Positions 36,843 to 45,736 are shown, counted from the stretch's first letter. The stretch is 64,000 bases of DNA from an uncultured Desulfobulbaceae bacterium (GCA_947259225.1 CAMYLK010000004.1:62001-126000), one strand, 5' to 3'. Notes: generated by a model not told the origin, from the letters alone. Made by a program: numbers and translations.

Positions 36843-37511
36843 TTAAACGGTCAGGTCATCCCTGGTCTGTTTGCGGGGACCACCATGACCGGCTACCGAC
36901 CAGTCCCGGATGGGCGCGGAGATTTTCATTTCGTCCTGCCGTTTGAGGCGGCCCATGCGATCGTAAATCATCTGCCAGACACAGTCGACATCTTTGTGAA
37001 TTTCACAGCGGCCGTCGACCGAACCGCCGCAGGGACCGTTCATCAAACTTTTTGCGCAGCGGGCTACGGGGCAGAGGCCACCGGTCAGGTGCAGTACACA
37101 GTTGCCGCAGCCGGCGCACTGCTCACTCCAGATGCCCTGTTCGGCTGAACCACCGAAAAAGGTTGTATTTAATGCGGGAAACACATTGTCAGAGGGACGA
37201 AGATTGGCAATGAAATTAACGCCGACACCACAGGCTGTGGAAATGATGGCATCATACTTGCCTTTCCATTGGTCTATGGCATCAATATATTCCTTATCAC
37301 ACTGGCGAACAAGGGACCCTTCAATAACTTTCCCTTTTTTACCGTTCTTTTTCAATCCAAGCCGCAGAAGAGATGCCAGGATTTCAGCTTCCCGTTCACC
37401 ACCGGCGGAACAGACAGTGACACAGCCACGGCATGCCAGTACGAGGATTTTTTTGCAATCTTTGACCATGTCCAGTATTTCTGCCATGGGTTTTCTTTCG
37501 GCGACGATCAT
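36843..37511 (-). CDS. metV: MetV-like zinc/Fe-S subunit of methylenetetrahydrofolate reductase
   Basis: A 222-residue cytoplasmic Cys-rich protein of the MTHFR C-terminal family (PF12225). ACRGCVTVCSAGGERE opens the N-terminal half; the C-terminal half has CAGCGNCV, GGLCPVARCAKSLMNGPCGG and RCEIHKDVDC. In acetogens MetV pairs with MetF to reduce methylene-THF and can recruit an HdrABC-MvhD electron module. Here it follows HdrC-like and MvhD genes on one transcript (GGAG before the ATG), but metF and hdrA are absent from the window. It probably passes electrons between the folate enzyme and the Hdr-type carrier; direction not known. Confidence 0.85.
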   Translation of the reverse strand: MIVAERKPMAEILDMVKDCKKILVLACRGCVTVCSAGGEREAEILASLLRLGLKKNGKKGKVIEGSLVRQCDKEYIDAIDQWKGKYDAIISTACGVGVNFIANLRPSDNVFPALNTTFFGGSAEQGIWSEQCAGCGNCVLHLTGGLCPVARCAKSLMNGPCGGSVDGRCEIHKDVDCVWQMIYDRMGRLKRQDEMKISAPIRDWSVAGHGGPRKQTRDDLTV

Positions 37512-37580
37512 CAGTAACTCCTATCGAATAACGGTTCCGCTATGTCTGCGGTACTCCACTACATAATCCGGTAAAAATGC

Positions 37581-37988
37581 CTAGAAAGGGCTGGGGCCCA
37601 TTTTTTCGATACGGTCATTCATCTCTTTTGCCGCATCGACAAATTCAGGGTGCAGGCCGCGAGGCAGGTGATACATCGCCACCCGCTCTGGTTCCACATC
37701 AAGTTCACCAAGAGCCTGTTTGACAGCCTCAACCCTTTTGGCCGCCCGTTGACTGCCCTTGACGTTGTGGCAGGAATCGATCGGGCAACCGACTACGTAT
37801 ACCCCGTCAGCTCCGTCCTCAAATGCCTTAAGAAGGGTCACCTCCAGCAGTTTACCGGTGCAGGGTACCCTGGACAGGCGAACATTTTCTGGAAATTCAA
37901 GATTCTGCAGTTCTTTGCCATCATTGGCACAACTCTGCTGGGATGTATAATGACAACTGAATAATCTGATATCCGGAGTAAAGCTCAT
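37581..37988 (-). CDS. mvhD: hydrogenase iron-sulfur subunit, MvhD/FlpD family
   Basis: A 135-residue 2Fe-2S protein that links a hydrogenase, formate dehydrogenase or other donor to heterodisulfide-reductase-type modules. Conserved Cys lie in LFSCHYTSQQSC, RVPCTGK and GCPIDSCHNVKGS. The longest frame begins at GTG 38000; ATG 37988 has GGAG at six bases and is preferred. It lies between the HdrC-like gene (16 bp gap) and metV (69 bp gap). No hydrogenase genes are visible, so the donor is unknown. Confidence 0.9.
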   Translation of the reverse strand: MSFTPDIRLFSCHYTSQQSCANDGKELQNLEFPENVRLSRVPCTGKLLEVTLLKAFEDGADGVYVVGCPIDSCHNVKGSQRAAKRVEAVKQALGELDVEPERVAMYHLPRGLHPEFVDAAKEMNDRIEKMGPSPF

Positions 37989-38004
37989 CCTTGTCTCCAC
38001 TGAG

Positions 38005-38568
38005 TTATTTTATTCCGCAGGCAGCTATGAGTCGCTCATCTTCGGATTCATTCAATACAATAGCCTGGGCAGGGCATTCCGCCACACATATTCCACAGGC
38101 ACGGCAACCCTCAACATCAATGTCGGCATATCCGCCTTCATCAATTTTGGGAATTTCCCAGGGGCAGACCCTCACACAGGTCAGGCACGAAACGCAAAGA
38201 TCGCGCTGGACCTCGGCGGCTTTTCCTTTTGCAATAAGCTGTTCTTCTGTGACATAGCCTTTTCGTATTGCCAGTCTGAAAAGTGCCCCCATAATGTCCG
38301 CGAAACTTACATCCTGTGGGCAGACAAAGACACAGCTGCGGCAACTGGAGCAGTACCAGAGCAGGTCCGATGACAGGAGCCGTTCGGCCAGGCCCATACG
38401 CACCATGTGAATAATTTTGCGAGGATCGAACTCTGGTATAGCCTGGCTCACCGGGCAGATACCGGAACAGGCCCCGCATGAAAAGCAGCTGTTTAAGTTT
38501 TCACCACCCGGTTCGGCTATAACCTCACCACTGAACTGGGCATTTGTTTCTGTTTTTTTCTTAGCCAT
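38005..38568 (-). CDS. HdrC-like protein with two extra 4Fe-4S clusters
   Basis: A 187-residue cytoplasmic ferredoxin-like protein with four CxxCxxCxxxCP motifs: CFSCGACSGICPV, CSSCRSCVFVCPQ, CVSCLTCVRVCPW and CRACGICVAECPA. The first two with the helical spacer (RKIIHMVRMGLAERLL) match HdrC of heterodisulfide reductase; the last two form a 2[4Fe-4S] ferredoxin tail that ordinary HdrC lacks and that resembles the C-terminus of HdrA. It could substitute for parts of HdrA in carrying electrons to MvhD/MetV. First gene of the cassette; 212 bp upstream of it hold no gene. Confidence 0.87.
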   Translation of the reverse strand: MAKKKTETNAQFSGEVIAEPGGENLNSCFSCGACSGICPVSQAIPEFDPRKIIHMVRMGLAERLLSSDLLWYCSSCRSCVFVCPQDVSFADIMGALFRLAIRKGYVTEEQLIAKGKAAEVQRDLCVSCLTCVRVCPWEIPKIDEGGYADIDVEGCRACGICVAECPAQAIVLNESEDERLIAACGIK

Positions 38569-38780
38569 TTAGTCACCAGTAAAGAAAATTTCCCTGTATT
38601 TCTGTACATTTATTCAAAACCCTCCAGCAGGAATCGCACAGAGGAGATTGAATCGTGTTGAAGAAAATCAGGAAATGACGATTAACAATTCTTTCTCATG
38701 CCTACGAAACTCAAATAAATAGCGCATTGGAAAAGATATGTCAATACAGCAAATGCACAGTTTGGAGTGTGTATCTATCC

Positions 38781-39587
38781 CTATCCATGGGATGTCTCGC
38801 TGAACATTTGTTCAGCGTTATCAACGGTAATCCGGTTAAAAAGAACCGGGTCAAGGTCAAGCTGTTCAAGAAGATGCAGGGTGTTTTTCTGGTCTGACCA
38901 GGGAGAGTCCGACCCAAAGAGAATGTACTCGGCCGGATGGTTTGTTATCATTTCTCGGGCGATCTGCGGATCAAGAAAATCCAGGGCATATGAAATTTCC
39001 ATGTAAATGGGTTTTCCGATAAGCAGCTCCCTTACTTTTTCCCATTCATTCCAGGAACCAAGATGGGTGGTGATCAGTTTAAGCTCAGGGAATTTATCCA
39101 GGATGTTGAGAATACGGGTCGGGCCGCAGAGGTCTATTCGCGGGAAAGCAATATCAAATCCGGTGTGCATAACCACGAGAAGATTATGCCTGACAAGTGT
39201 TTCGTAGAGAATATGCAGTTTGTCAGCATCGATGTAGAAATCCTGATAATAGGGATGAAGCTTGATGCCGATGAAGCCCTCTTCGGCAATAATGCGAATT
39301 TGCTCTTCCAGGTCCACCGCACCGGGATGGACCGAGGGCAGAGGAATGAGGCGATCAGAACTTGTTTTTCGGGACCATTCAAGAATTGAGCGGAACTGCT
39401 GGGGCCGGGTGGCTATGGAACAGATGACGCTTTTGCTGATTCCTGCAAGATCCATGGACCGCAGCAGGTCGCTGGTGGTGCCATTGAGGAAAGCTTTAAC
39501 CTTACCTTCTTCTTCTAAATAAGGAATTGCCTTGGCCGCCAGTTCATCAGGAAAGGCATGGGTATGAAAATCGATTATTCCGCTCAT
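38781..39587 (-). CDS. amidohydrolase family (TIM-barrel metal-dependent hydrolase)
   Basis: A 268-residue protein of the amidohydrolase_2 family. Metal ligands visible: DFHTHAFPDE (N-terminal HxH), VVMHTG (His), TTHLG (His) and FGSDSPW (Asp). Such enzymes hydrolyse or decarboxylate small carboxylates; the substrate is not readable. Its ATG overlaps the pgpA stop (ATGA), making it the last gene of the def-fmt-larC-pgpA operon. Confidence 0.88.
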   Translation of the reverse strand: MSGIIDFHTHAFPDELAAKAIPYLEEEGKVKAFLNGTTSDLLRSMDLAGISKSVICSIATRPQQFRSILEWSRKTSSDRLIPLPSVHPGAVDLEEQIRIIAEEGFIGIKLHPYYQDFYIDADKLHILYETLVRHNLLVVMHTGFDIAFPRIDLCGPTRILNILDKFPELKLITTHLGSWNEWEKVRELLIGKPIYMEISYALDFLDPQIAREMITNHPAEYILFGSDSPWSDQKNTLHLLEQLDLDPVLFNRITVDNAEQMFSETSHG

Positions 39588-40039
39588 GGTGAAATAATGC
39601 GCCAGCCGATGTGCAGGATGATGAGTGTATAGAGCCCGGCAATGACGTCATCCAGCATAATGCCGAGACCCCCATGGATATGACGATCAAGCCAGTTGAT
39701 GGGAAAGGGTTTGAGGATGTCAAAAAAACGAAAAATAAAAAATCCGGTCAAAACAGTAACAGGATGAGCCGGCAAAGCAGTCAGGGCAATAAGCTGTCCG
39801 ACGATCTCGTCAATGACCACGATACCCGGATCACCCCGGTCGAGAATTTTTTCTGCCGAACCTGCGCAGATCGTTCCCACAATAAAGAGACCGACGATTA
39901 CCCCGATATAGGGGACCAGTTCAAGCCGTCGCAATCCGAACCACATGGCGACCCCCACCAGCGATCCCCATGTACCCGGGGCTTTGGGGAGGTATCCGGA
40001 ATACGCGCCGGAAGCAATGAACATGTAGATCCGGACCAT
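39584..40039 (-). CDS. pgpA: phosphatidylglycerophosphatase A
   Basis: Inner-membrane phosphatase making phosphatidylglycerol from phosphatidylglycerophosphate. About 151 residues with several short hydrophobic helices; family marks SGYLPKAPGTWGS, IVVIDEIVGQ (acidic active-site region) and the FRFFDILKPFPI segment. GTG 40048 begins the longest frame and overlaps larC; ATG 40039 is preferred. A second phospholipid gene, plsY, is 4 kb away. Confidence 0.93.
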   Translation of the reverse strand: MVRIYMFIASGAYSGYLPKAPGTWGSLVGVAMWFGLRRLELVPYIGVIVGLFIVGTICAGSAEKILDRGDPGIVVIDEIVGQLIALTALPAHPVTVLTGFFIFRFFDILKPFPINWLDRHIHGGLGIMLDDVIAGLYTLIILHIGWRIISP

Positions 40040-40041
40040 GC

Positions 40042-41208
40042 TCAGCACTCGGGTTTATGCTGGGAAACAACGTGATACACGTTTTTGACGGAAACGTTGT
40101 GTTCGTGTGCCACCCGCCGGCATTCTTCATATTCAGGGGTAATGACCTGGCCGCCAGGAGTCTCTATTTTTTTGGCCTTTACCGGTCCCCATGGGGTCTG
40201 GACCGTAATGATCTCCCTTGGCAGGGTCACACGCTGTTCGGAATGGAACCGGAGTCCGATGGCACTTGTTTCAGAGAGAATGACAGCCTGTAGGACAGAT
40301 GAGTGAGCCGGGTCACAGATAACCTTGAGGGTAAAGCCCGGTCGCCCTTTTTTCATGTGAACCGGGAAGAGCATGACGTCAAGGGCTCCGCTGTCAAAAA
40401 GTTTTTCGGCTACGATTGGCCAGGTCTCGGGACTCCAGTCATCAAGAGATGTTTCGATGGCCACCACCCGCTGTGCTTCATCAGGGAAAAATTTTTCACC
40501 GATTAACAGGCGAAACAGGTTGGGGCGCCCGTCATTCCTTTTCATAGAGCCTATGCCATACCCCGTTTTTTCCATGCGCATTGGGGGCATCGGGCCGAAA
40601 TCATCGGCAAGCTCCAATAAAAGAGCAATTCCGGTCGGAGTAACAAGTTCCTGGTCAAGGTTTTCACCAAAGACAGGAACTCCCCTAAGGAGTTCACAGA
40701 CTGCCGGTGCAGGTACAGGGAGATCACCATGCTCACAGTTCACCCATCCACGGGACATGGGAAGCGGCGAGCAGACAATTTTTTCGATCCCCAGGGAATG
40801 AAAACCAAGGAGTGTCCCGACAATATCAACAATGGCATCAACCGCACCCACTTCATGAAAGTGAACTTCATCAATGGTGCACCCGTGGACCTGTGCTTCG
40901 GCTCTGGCCAGGCGACGAAAAACAGCTTTGGCTTTTTTCTGGACCTGTTCGGGCAGACGACAGTTTGACAGGATGTTTTGTATTTCCTTTAAACCGCGGT
41001 GCCGGTGGTTGCCGGTCACTTCAACCCGGGCTCTGATGGCCTGCAGCAAGTGAGTTTTGGTTGTCTCAAAGGTGAGACTGAAGCCGGTCAGGTCAAGCTG
41101 TCCGAGGCCATCAATGATGATGTCCTCTCGGGCTCCAGTGTCAATGAGCGCACCAAGAAGCATATCGCCGCTTATGCCGGAAAAACAGTCAAGATAGGCA
41201 ATGCGCAT
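40042..41208 (-). CDS. larC: nickel-pincer cofactor biosynthesis protein LarC
   Basis: CTP-dependent nickel insertase for the nickel-pincer nucleotide cofactor of LarA-type racemases. N-terminal YLDCFSGISGDMLLGAL, His-rich EVTGNHRHRG and DEVHFHEVGAVDAIVDI, then VTPTGIALL and the C-terminal half with ETSLDDWSPE. 388 residues in one frame: no programmed frameshift splits it, unlike LarC of Lactobacillus plantarum. Overlaps the fmt stop by one base (TGATG). larA, larB and larE are not in the window. Confidence 0.92.
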   Translation of the reverse strand: MRIAYLDCFSGISGDMLLGALIDTGAREDIIIDGLGQLDLTGFSLTFETTKTHLLQAIRARVEVTGNHRHRGLKEIQNILSNCRLPEQVQKKAKAVFRRLARAEAQVHGCTIDEVHFHEVGAVDAIVDIVGTLLGFHSLGIEKIVCSPLPMSRGWVNCEHGDLPVPAPAVCELLRGVPVFGENLDQELVTPTGIALLLELADDFGPMPPMRMEKTGYGIGSMKRNDGRPNLFRLLIGEKFFPDEAQRVVAIETSLDDWSPETWPIVAEKLFDSGALDVMLFPVHMKKGRPGFTLKVICDPAHSSVLQAVILSETSAIGLRFHSEQRVTLPREIITVQTPWGPVKAKKIETPGGQVITPEYEECRRVAHEHNVSVKNVYHVVSQHKPEC

Positions 41209-42152
41209 CAGGTAAATTTCTCCCCGGTGGTAAAGCAGAAACCGCAGATGCAGGCCTGGGCATCCATTCGTTTTTTTCCTTCCGGCTGGATTTCGTGAAT
41301 TGCCAGATAGTCTTTTCCGGTGGCAAAGAGGAGTCCGTTCTTGTCAGCCTTGCAAAGCGTTCCAGGTTCTTCGTCAGCATTCCCCTCGATAACCTCAGGT
41401 CTGAAGAAACGGAACCGTTTGTTGCCGAGGAAACTGTAGGCAGAAGGCCATGGGTCCAGACCGCGGATGAGGCAATGCAGTTCGCGGGCGTCTTTGCTCC
41501 AGTCCAGGTGTCCCATTTCTTTAGAAAGGAGAGGGGCTTCGGAGGCAAGGCTGTCGTCCTGTTTTATTGGGGGTAATTTTTTCTCTTTGAGTAATTGAAT
41601 AGCCTCCACTAAAACTTTGCCGCCAAGTTCTGCCAACTTTTTGAAGACCGTTCCGGCAGTGTCATCCTTTTCAATAGGAATGACTGACGGCATGAGGATA
41701 TCTCCGGTATCCATGCCTTCATCCATCTGCATGATGGTCACCCCGGTTTCCTCCTCGCCGTTGATAACGGCCCACTGAATCGGAGCGGCTCCACGATATT
41801 TCGGCAGGAGCGAGCCGTGCACGTTGATGGTGCCCATCGGGGGAAGATAGAGGAGCGTTCCCGGCAGAATTTTGCCGTAGGCTGCCACCACAATCAGGTC
41901 CGGGCGGAGGCTCCGAATCTCGTCAAGAAAAACATCGGTCCTTATGGATGAGGGCTGCAGGACAGGGATCCCATGTTCTGTCGCCAGGATTTTTGTCGGA
42001 GGCGGGCTCAGCTTCCGCCCGCGTCCCCTTTTTTTGTCCGGCTGACAGACCACTGCAACGATCTCGTCCGGTCCGTTCAGCAGTTCCTTAAGAGTGGGGA
42101 CCGCAAACTCAGGCGTACCCATAAATATTATACGAAGAGGCTTGTCTGTCAT
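41208..42152 (-). CDS. fmt: methionyl-tRNA formyltransferase
   Basis: Formylates initiator Met-tRNA with 10-formyl-THF. Catalytic core INVHGSLLPKYRGAAPIQWA-type segment (Asn, His) and later MDEGMDTGDIL are present; MGTPEFAVPTL opens the Rossmann domain; the C-terminal OB-like domain follows residue 205. 314 residues, typical. Couples to def upstream by ATGA and to larC downstream by TGATG. Confidence 0.96.
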   Translation of the reverse strand: MTDKPLRIIFMGTPEFAVPTLKELLNGPDEIVAVVCQPDKKRGRGRKLSPPPTKILATEHGIPVLQPSSIRTDVFLDEIRSLRPDLIVVAAYGKILPGTLLYLPPMGTINVHGSLLPKYRGAAPIQWAVINGEEETGVTIMQMDEGMDTGDILMPSVIPIEKDDTAGTVFKKLAELGGKVLVEAIQLLKEKKLPPIKQDDSLASEAPLLSKEMGHLDWSKDARELHCLIRGLDPWPSAYSFLGNKRFRFFRPEVIEGNADEEPGTLCKADKNGLLFATGKDYLAIHEIQPEGKKRMDAQACICGFCFTTGEKFT

Positions 42153-42658
42153 GCCTGGGATTTCAGGATTTTTTTCAGCTTTTTTTTGTATAGCTTTCTT
42201 TTCAGAGAACTGATCCGGTCAATGAACAGTTTGCCCAGAAGGTGATCCACCTCGTGCTGGATGATTCGGGCGAACCTGTCCTCGGCTTCAAATTCCAGAG
42301 GATTCCCGTCAAGGTCCTGGGCCGTGACTTTTATTTTCCTGAAGCGTTTTACCTGTGTAGTATATTCAACAACGCTCAAACATCCCTCCTCGTCAGTAAC
42401 GGATCCTTCTCCCTCTGAGATTACCGGATTGACAAAAACAGTAAATTCTTTATCACCATCGGGTTCTGTGATGTCAACCACAATAATCTGTTGCGGTACT
42501 CCGATCTGGTTTGCAGCCAGCCCGATTCCGGGTGCATCGTACATTGTCTCAGCCATGTCATCGGCCAGTTTTTTGAGTTCTTCGTCAAACGTGGTCACCT
42601 TCCCGGTTTTCTGTCGAAGAATCGGATTGGGGTATGTCAATATTGTCCTGATAGCCAT
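42149..42658 (-). CDS. def: peptide deformylase
   Basis: Metal enzyme removing the N-formyl group from nascent proteins. All three motifs are present: GIGLAANQIGV, EEGCLSV (metal-binding Cys) and QHEVDHLLG (two His and the catalytic Glu). MAIRTILTYPNPILRQ at ATG 42658 is the usual N-terminus and has GGA upstream; an ATG four codons earlier is possible. First gene of the def-fmt-larC-pgpA-amidohydrolase operon. Confidence 0.96.
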   Translation of the reverse strand: MAIRTILTYPNPILRQKTGKVTTFDEELKKLADDMAETMYDAPGIGLAANQIGVPQQIIVVDITEPDGDKEFTVFVNPVISEGEGSVTDEEGCLSVVEYTTQVKRFRKIKVTAQDLDGNPLEFEAEDRFARIIQHEVDHLLGKLFIDRISSLKRKLYKKKLKKILKSQA

Positions 42659-42829
42659 ATATACATCCATACTAAGAAATAGGAGTCATTATTCATTATA
42701 TGTATACATCAAACTCATTACTGTAAAGTCGGCTTCATCGCCAGTGAAAAGCGCATGAGAGGCAGCTTGTTTTCATGAAATTAATTGTGTAGGATCGAAT
42801 GGTTTTGATTTTGATGAAAAGGAAATCAG

Positions 42830-43696
42830 GTGGTTGAAAATAAATATAAAGAAGGATCAGATCTGCTTCGTCATCCGGTTCTGCCGCTGGTGTCAATGGT
42901 TCAGTTTCTGTTCATGACCGGTCCTTTTACACAGGTATCCGAGGTGATTGATGAACTGCCTGAACCCATTGAAACGGACAGGACGACGTATATCAACCCG
43001 AGAGAACTCCTGACGGAATATCTTGATATCCTTTCGCAGTACGAAGAGATGAAAGAGGGAGCGGGGCCGGCAATAAGGGTGGTGGATGAGGAGAACAGGG
43101 AGGTTGATCCTTCTGCAGCCTGGAATGCATATATTATACAGGAGGTTCTGTCAAGGCAACTGGAAAAAATTAACAGTACTCTCTGTGCCCCCTGTGAATG
43201 TACCTTGTGCTGTACAGGTCCGGAAAAGAACATGGATCAGGAGTTTTTTGAGATCCCTCTGGTGCCGGGAGAGCTTGGCCTGTTTGACGTCAGTCGCTAT
43301 CAGAGTGAAGAGACCCGGAGCCGCAGTGCCTATGACGAGGACGAACTGGTGTGCAGCGGGCGTCCTTTTTACCGGATTCCTGAACCAGGACTGTTCCACT
43401 GGAAGAATGGCTGGAGCCTGATTCTGCCGAGAGGATCCCGGTGTCCAAACCTGGAACATGGAAGTGGTCGATGTCTGATATACGATGAGCGGCCGGAGGT
43501 ATGCAGGCGGCCGCAAATATTTCCGTATATGATTGAACCGCTGGAGGAGTACGTGGAAAATAATCGGTCGTATCGTATCCGGCAGACAATTCTGGCAGTT
43601 GTTGACTGTCCCTATGTCCAGGCCTTGCAGGATGAAATTGCTGATTATGCAGCTGCAAGTGAACTGCAGCTTGTTTTAAAAGAAAACAAAGCCTGA
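42830..43696 (+). CDS. YkgJ-type cysteine-cluster protein
   Basis: A 288-residue cytoplasmic protein with the Cys pattern of the YkgJ/UPF0153 family: CAPCECTLCC (about 123-132), then SRCPNLEHGSGRCLIYDERPEVCRR-type residues (Cys near 205, 213 and 223; the motif is at 43438-43506). These are thought to bind an Fe-S cluster or zinc; function is not established. The N-terminal 120 residues have no recognised domain. GTG start with AGGA upstream. Followed after 19 bp by plsY. Confidence 0.8.
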   Translation: MVENKYKEGSDLLRHPVLPLVSMVQFLFMTGPFTQVSEVIDELPEPIETDRTTYINPRELLTEYLDILSQYEEMKEGAGPAIRVVDEENREVDPSAAWNAYIIQEVLSRQLEKINSTLCAPCECTLCCTGPEKNMDQEFFEIPLVPGELGLFDVSRYQSEETRSRSAYDEDELVCSGRPFYRIPEPGLFHWKNGWSLILPRGSRCPNLEHGSGRCLIYDERPEVCRRPQIFPYMIEPLEEYVENNRSYRIRQTILAVVDCPYVQALQDEIADYAAASELQLVLKENKA

Positions 43697-43715
43697 TGGC
43701 TTCGACTGAAAGAAA

Positions 43716-44321
43716 ATGTCACCATTTGGAATTGTCTTAATCCTTGTTTCCTACCTGGTGGGTGCCATACCCTTCGGCCTGCTGCTGTCCATGCGCACCG
43801 GTGTAGATATACGGAACAAAGGTAGTAAAAATATTGGTGCAACAAATGTTGGCCGACTGCTGGGCAGAAAACTCGGTATCATGACCCTGCTGTTCGACAT
43901 AGCCAAGGGATTTCTGCCCATGTATATTGCCGGTCAGCTCCTGTTGGAGAGTCCTGACCACGATCTGGTTGTGGCACTGTGCGGTGCTGCAACGGTAATC
44001 GGACACATGTTTCCGGTGTACCTGGGGTTTAAGGGTGGTAAGGGTGTGGCCACCGGGCTGGGCGTATTTCTCTACCTGGCACCGAAGGCAGTACTGGGAA
44101 GCCTTGGTGTTTTTGTTGCAGCCGTTGTTCTTTCAGGTTTTGTGTCTCTCGGGTCCCTTCTGGGTTCACTGACCGTCATCCCGGTTCTCTGGCTGATAGG
44201 GGAACCCGGTTGGAAAGTTACCCTGGCAGCATTTGTGGTTCTCATGATCTGGATAAAACACTATCAAAATATCCTTCGTCTGGGAAAGGGCACTGAAAAA
44301 AGCTGGAGAAATAAATCATGA
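43716..44321 (+). CDS. plsY: acyl-phosphate:glycerol-3-phosphate acyltransferase
   Basis: Inner-membrane enzyme catalysing the first acylation in phospholipid synthesis, using acyl-phosphate from PlsX. 201 residues, about five to seven helices. Family motifs: GSKNIGATNVGR (motif 1 region), GHMFPVYLGFKGGKGVATGLG (motif 2, 44001-44063) and IWIKHYQNILRL near the end. Its stop overlaps the start of the J-domain gene by four bases. Confidence 0.96.
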   Translation: MSPFGIVLILVSYLVGAIPFGLLLSMRTGVDIRNKGSKNIGATNVGRLLGRKLGIMTLLFDIAKGFLPMYIAGQLLLESPDHDLVVALCGAATVIGHMFPVYLGFKGGKGVATGLGVFLYLAPKAVLGSLGVFVAAVVLSGFVSLGSLLGSLTVIPVLWLIGEPGWKVTLAAFVVLMIWIKHYQNILRLGKGTEKSWRNKS

Positions 44322-44629
44322 CCCGCAAAGAGTGGGAGGCAATTGAAAAAGCCAGAAAAGTACTCGGCCTCGGTGACAAAGCAACCCTGGGTGAAATGAA
44401 ACGGGCCTATTACAGCCTCAGTAAACAATATCATCCTGATACGGCCGGGGAAGAGCATGCCGCGGATGAGGAAATGATATACAGGCTGACCGAGGCCTAT
44501 AATCTTTTGATGCGCTACTGCGAGGGATACCGTTTTCCCTTAATTCCTGGAGAGTCGGATATTTACGATGCTGAAGACTGGTGGATGGACAGGTTCGGCC
44601 AGGACCCAGTCTGGTACAGGCGTAAATAG
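44318..44629 (+). CDS. small J-domain protein
   Basis: A 103-residue protein whose residues 13-75 match a DnaJ J-domain: MKRAYYSLSKQYHPDTAG has the HPD tripeptide needed to stimulate DnaK ATPase, and EAYNLLM the last helix. There is no G/F region, zinc finger or membrane helix; the C-terminal 30 residues are acidic and aromatic. Coupled to plsY by ATGA. It could be a specialised co-chaperone; client unknown. Confidence 0.88.
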   Translation: MTRKEWEAIEKARKVLGLGDKATLGEMKRAYYSLSKQYHPDTAGEEHAADEEMIYRLTEAYNLLMRYCEGYRFPLIPGESDIYDAEDWWMDRFGQDPVWYRRK

Positions 44630-44669
44630 CGCCATTTTCATGCTTCTCCCTATACGATCCCGGATATGA

Positions 44670-44691
44670 ATGAGCAGACTTGACTGCTCAT
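44670..44691. repeat. inverted repeat between convergent genes
   Basis: ATGAGCAG/CTGCTCAT-type 7-8 bp perfect stem with a six-base loop, between the J-domain gene and the convergent tetraheme cytochrome gene. No T-run follows on either strand, so a terminator role is uncertain. Confidence 0.5.
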
Positions 44692-44815
44692 ATTCCTCAT
44701 GAATCCTGCCGGGTAACATCACAAAAAAGGCAATTTTCGAACTTTGTTCTTGGCTCAATCAATTAAGGCAACTGGCTCTGAAGGAACTGAAAAAGAGGCT
44801 TTTGTGGATAAACTT

Positions 44816-45436
44816 TTATAAGTTTTTAAGATGGCAGGTACTACATTTCGCCGAGGTCTTGTCCCGGTTTGTCCTGTGGCATTCCCTGCATAATTTATGT
44901 CCAATCATTTGAAAACTATTTAATTTCTCGTTTGGCATGTCAGCGTTATGGCAGGTCATACACTTATAAATAACTGTTTTGTCGGTATATTTAGCCATGC
45001 TGCCAGTAGTATTTTTCCCATGGTGACATGTACCACACGTATATTTATCTTGATGTGTTTTATGGGGGAAGTAGGCAGGTTTTTTTGCCAGGGAAGTTTT
45101 CAGGACCATCTCTTCAGGGCCATTTGAACTCAGGGGTGAGTCAGCTTTTTCACTCATCATATTATTATTGGGAGCATTATTTTTTTCAACAGATGAACTG
45201 TCCTGAGATGGTTTGCCTATTGAGCGAGTTTCGGTCTCCGGCTGGCACTGTTCGCGGAGTTGACCAACTGTTACAGAATCATCGGCATGTTTCAGTGTCT
45301 CCAACAAGCATTCATCCAGATTATCTGCATAAAGATCCGGGGCAGGAAAAAAGAGTGTGATGAGGAAGACAGCAAGGCTGATAATTTGAAGGAGCTTTTT
45401 GGGAGCATTTGGTTTGGTGAAAATGTGGCCTTCCAT
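44816..45436 (-). CDS. periplasmic tetraheme cytochrome c (class III-like)
   Basis: A roughly 206-residue exported cytochrome. Signal peptide/anchor at about 14-38 (LLQIISLAVFLITLFFP); a charged low-complexity linker; then a C-terminal heme domain starting YFPHKTHQ, the usual distal-His opening of cytochrome c3/c7, with CGTCHH, CMTCH, CRECH and CSTCH. Likely a periplasmic electron shuttle. The longest frame starts at ATG 45460, but ATG 45436 has AGAGA upstream and is preferred. No redox partner is adjacent. Confidence 0.88.
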   Translation of the reverse strand: MEGHIFTKPNAPKKLLQIISLAVFLITLFFPAPDLYADNLDECLLETLKHADDSVTVGQLREQCQPETETRSIGKPSQDSSSVEKNNAPNNNMMSEKADSPLSSNGPEEMVLKTSLAKKPAYFPHKTHQDKYTCGTCHHGKNTTGSMAKYTDKTVIYKCMTCHNADMPNEKLNSFQMIGHKLCRECHRTNRDKTSAKCSTCHLKNL

Positions 45437-45461
45437 AATTTCTCTTTTTGCGTATTTCATT

Positions 45462-45489
45462 CTAATATAAACATATCAAATTATATTAG
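45462..45489. repeat. perfect 9-bp inverted repeat upstream of the cytochrome
   Basis: CTAATATAA and TTATATTAG with a ten-base spacer, 26 bp before the cytochrome start. It could be an operator or a leader hairpin. The rest of the 371-bp gap holds no gene, plus the marR promoter/operator at its far end. Confidence 0.6.
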
Positions 45490-45736
45490 GGAGAGGAAAT
45501 AATTTATATTGGAAATACCCTCTTATTCTTATATAGACTTCAGATTTATCGTAAATATCCAGCGGTGAAAGCATTTATTTTATTCCCTTAACCAGTTTGG
45601 TTTAATTAAACTGAAATTTTTTTCATGTTGTGCGTTTCGTGATTACCGGGACCGTACAATCATCCCACACTTTATTTCTTAACTGGCCAGAGCCATCCAA
45701 ATGCATTTTTTTTCAGTGAATTTTTCAAATTTTGAG

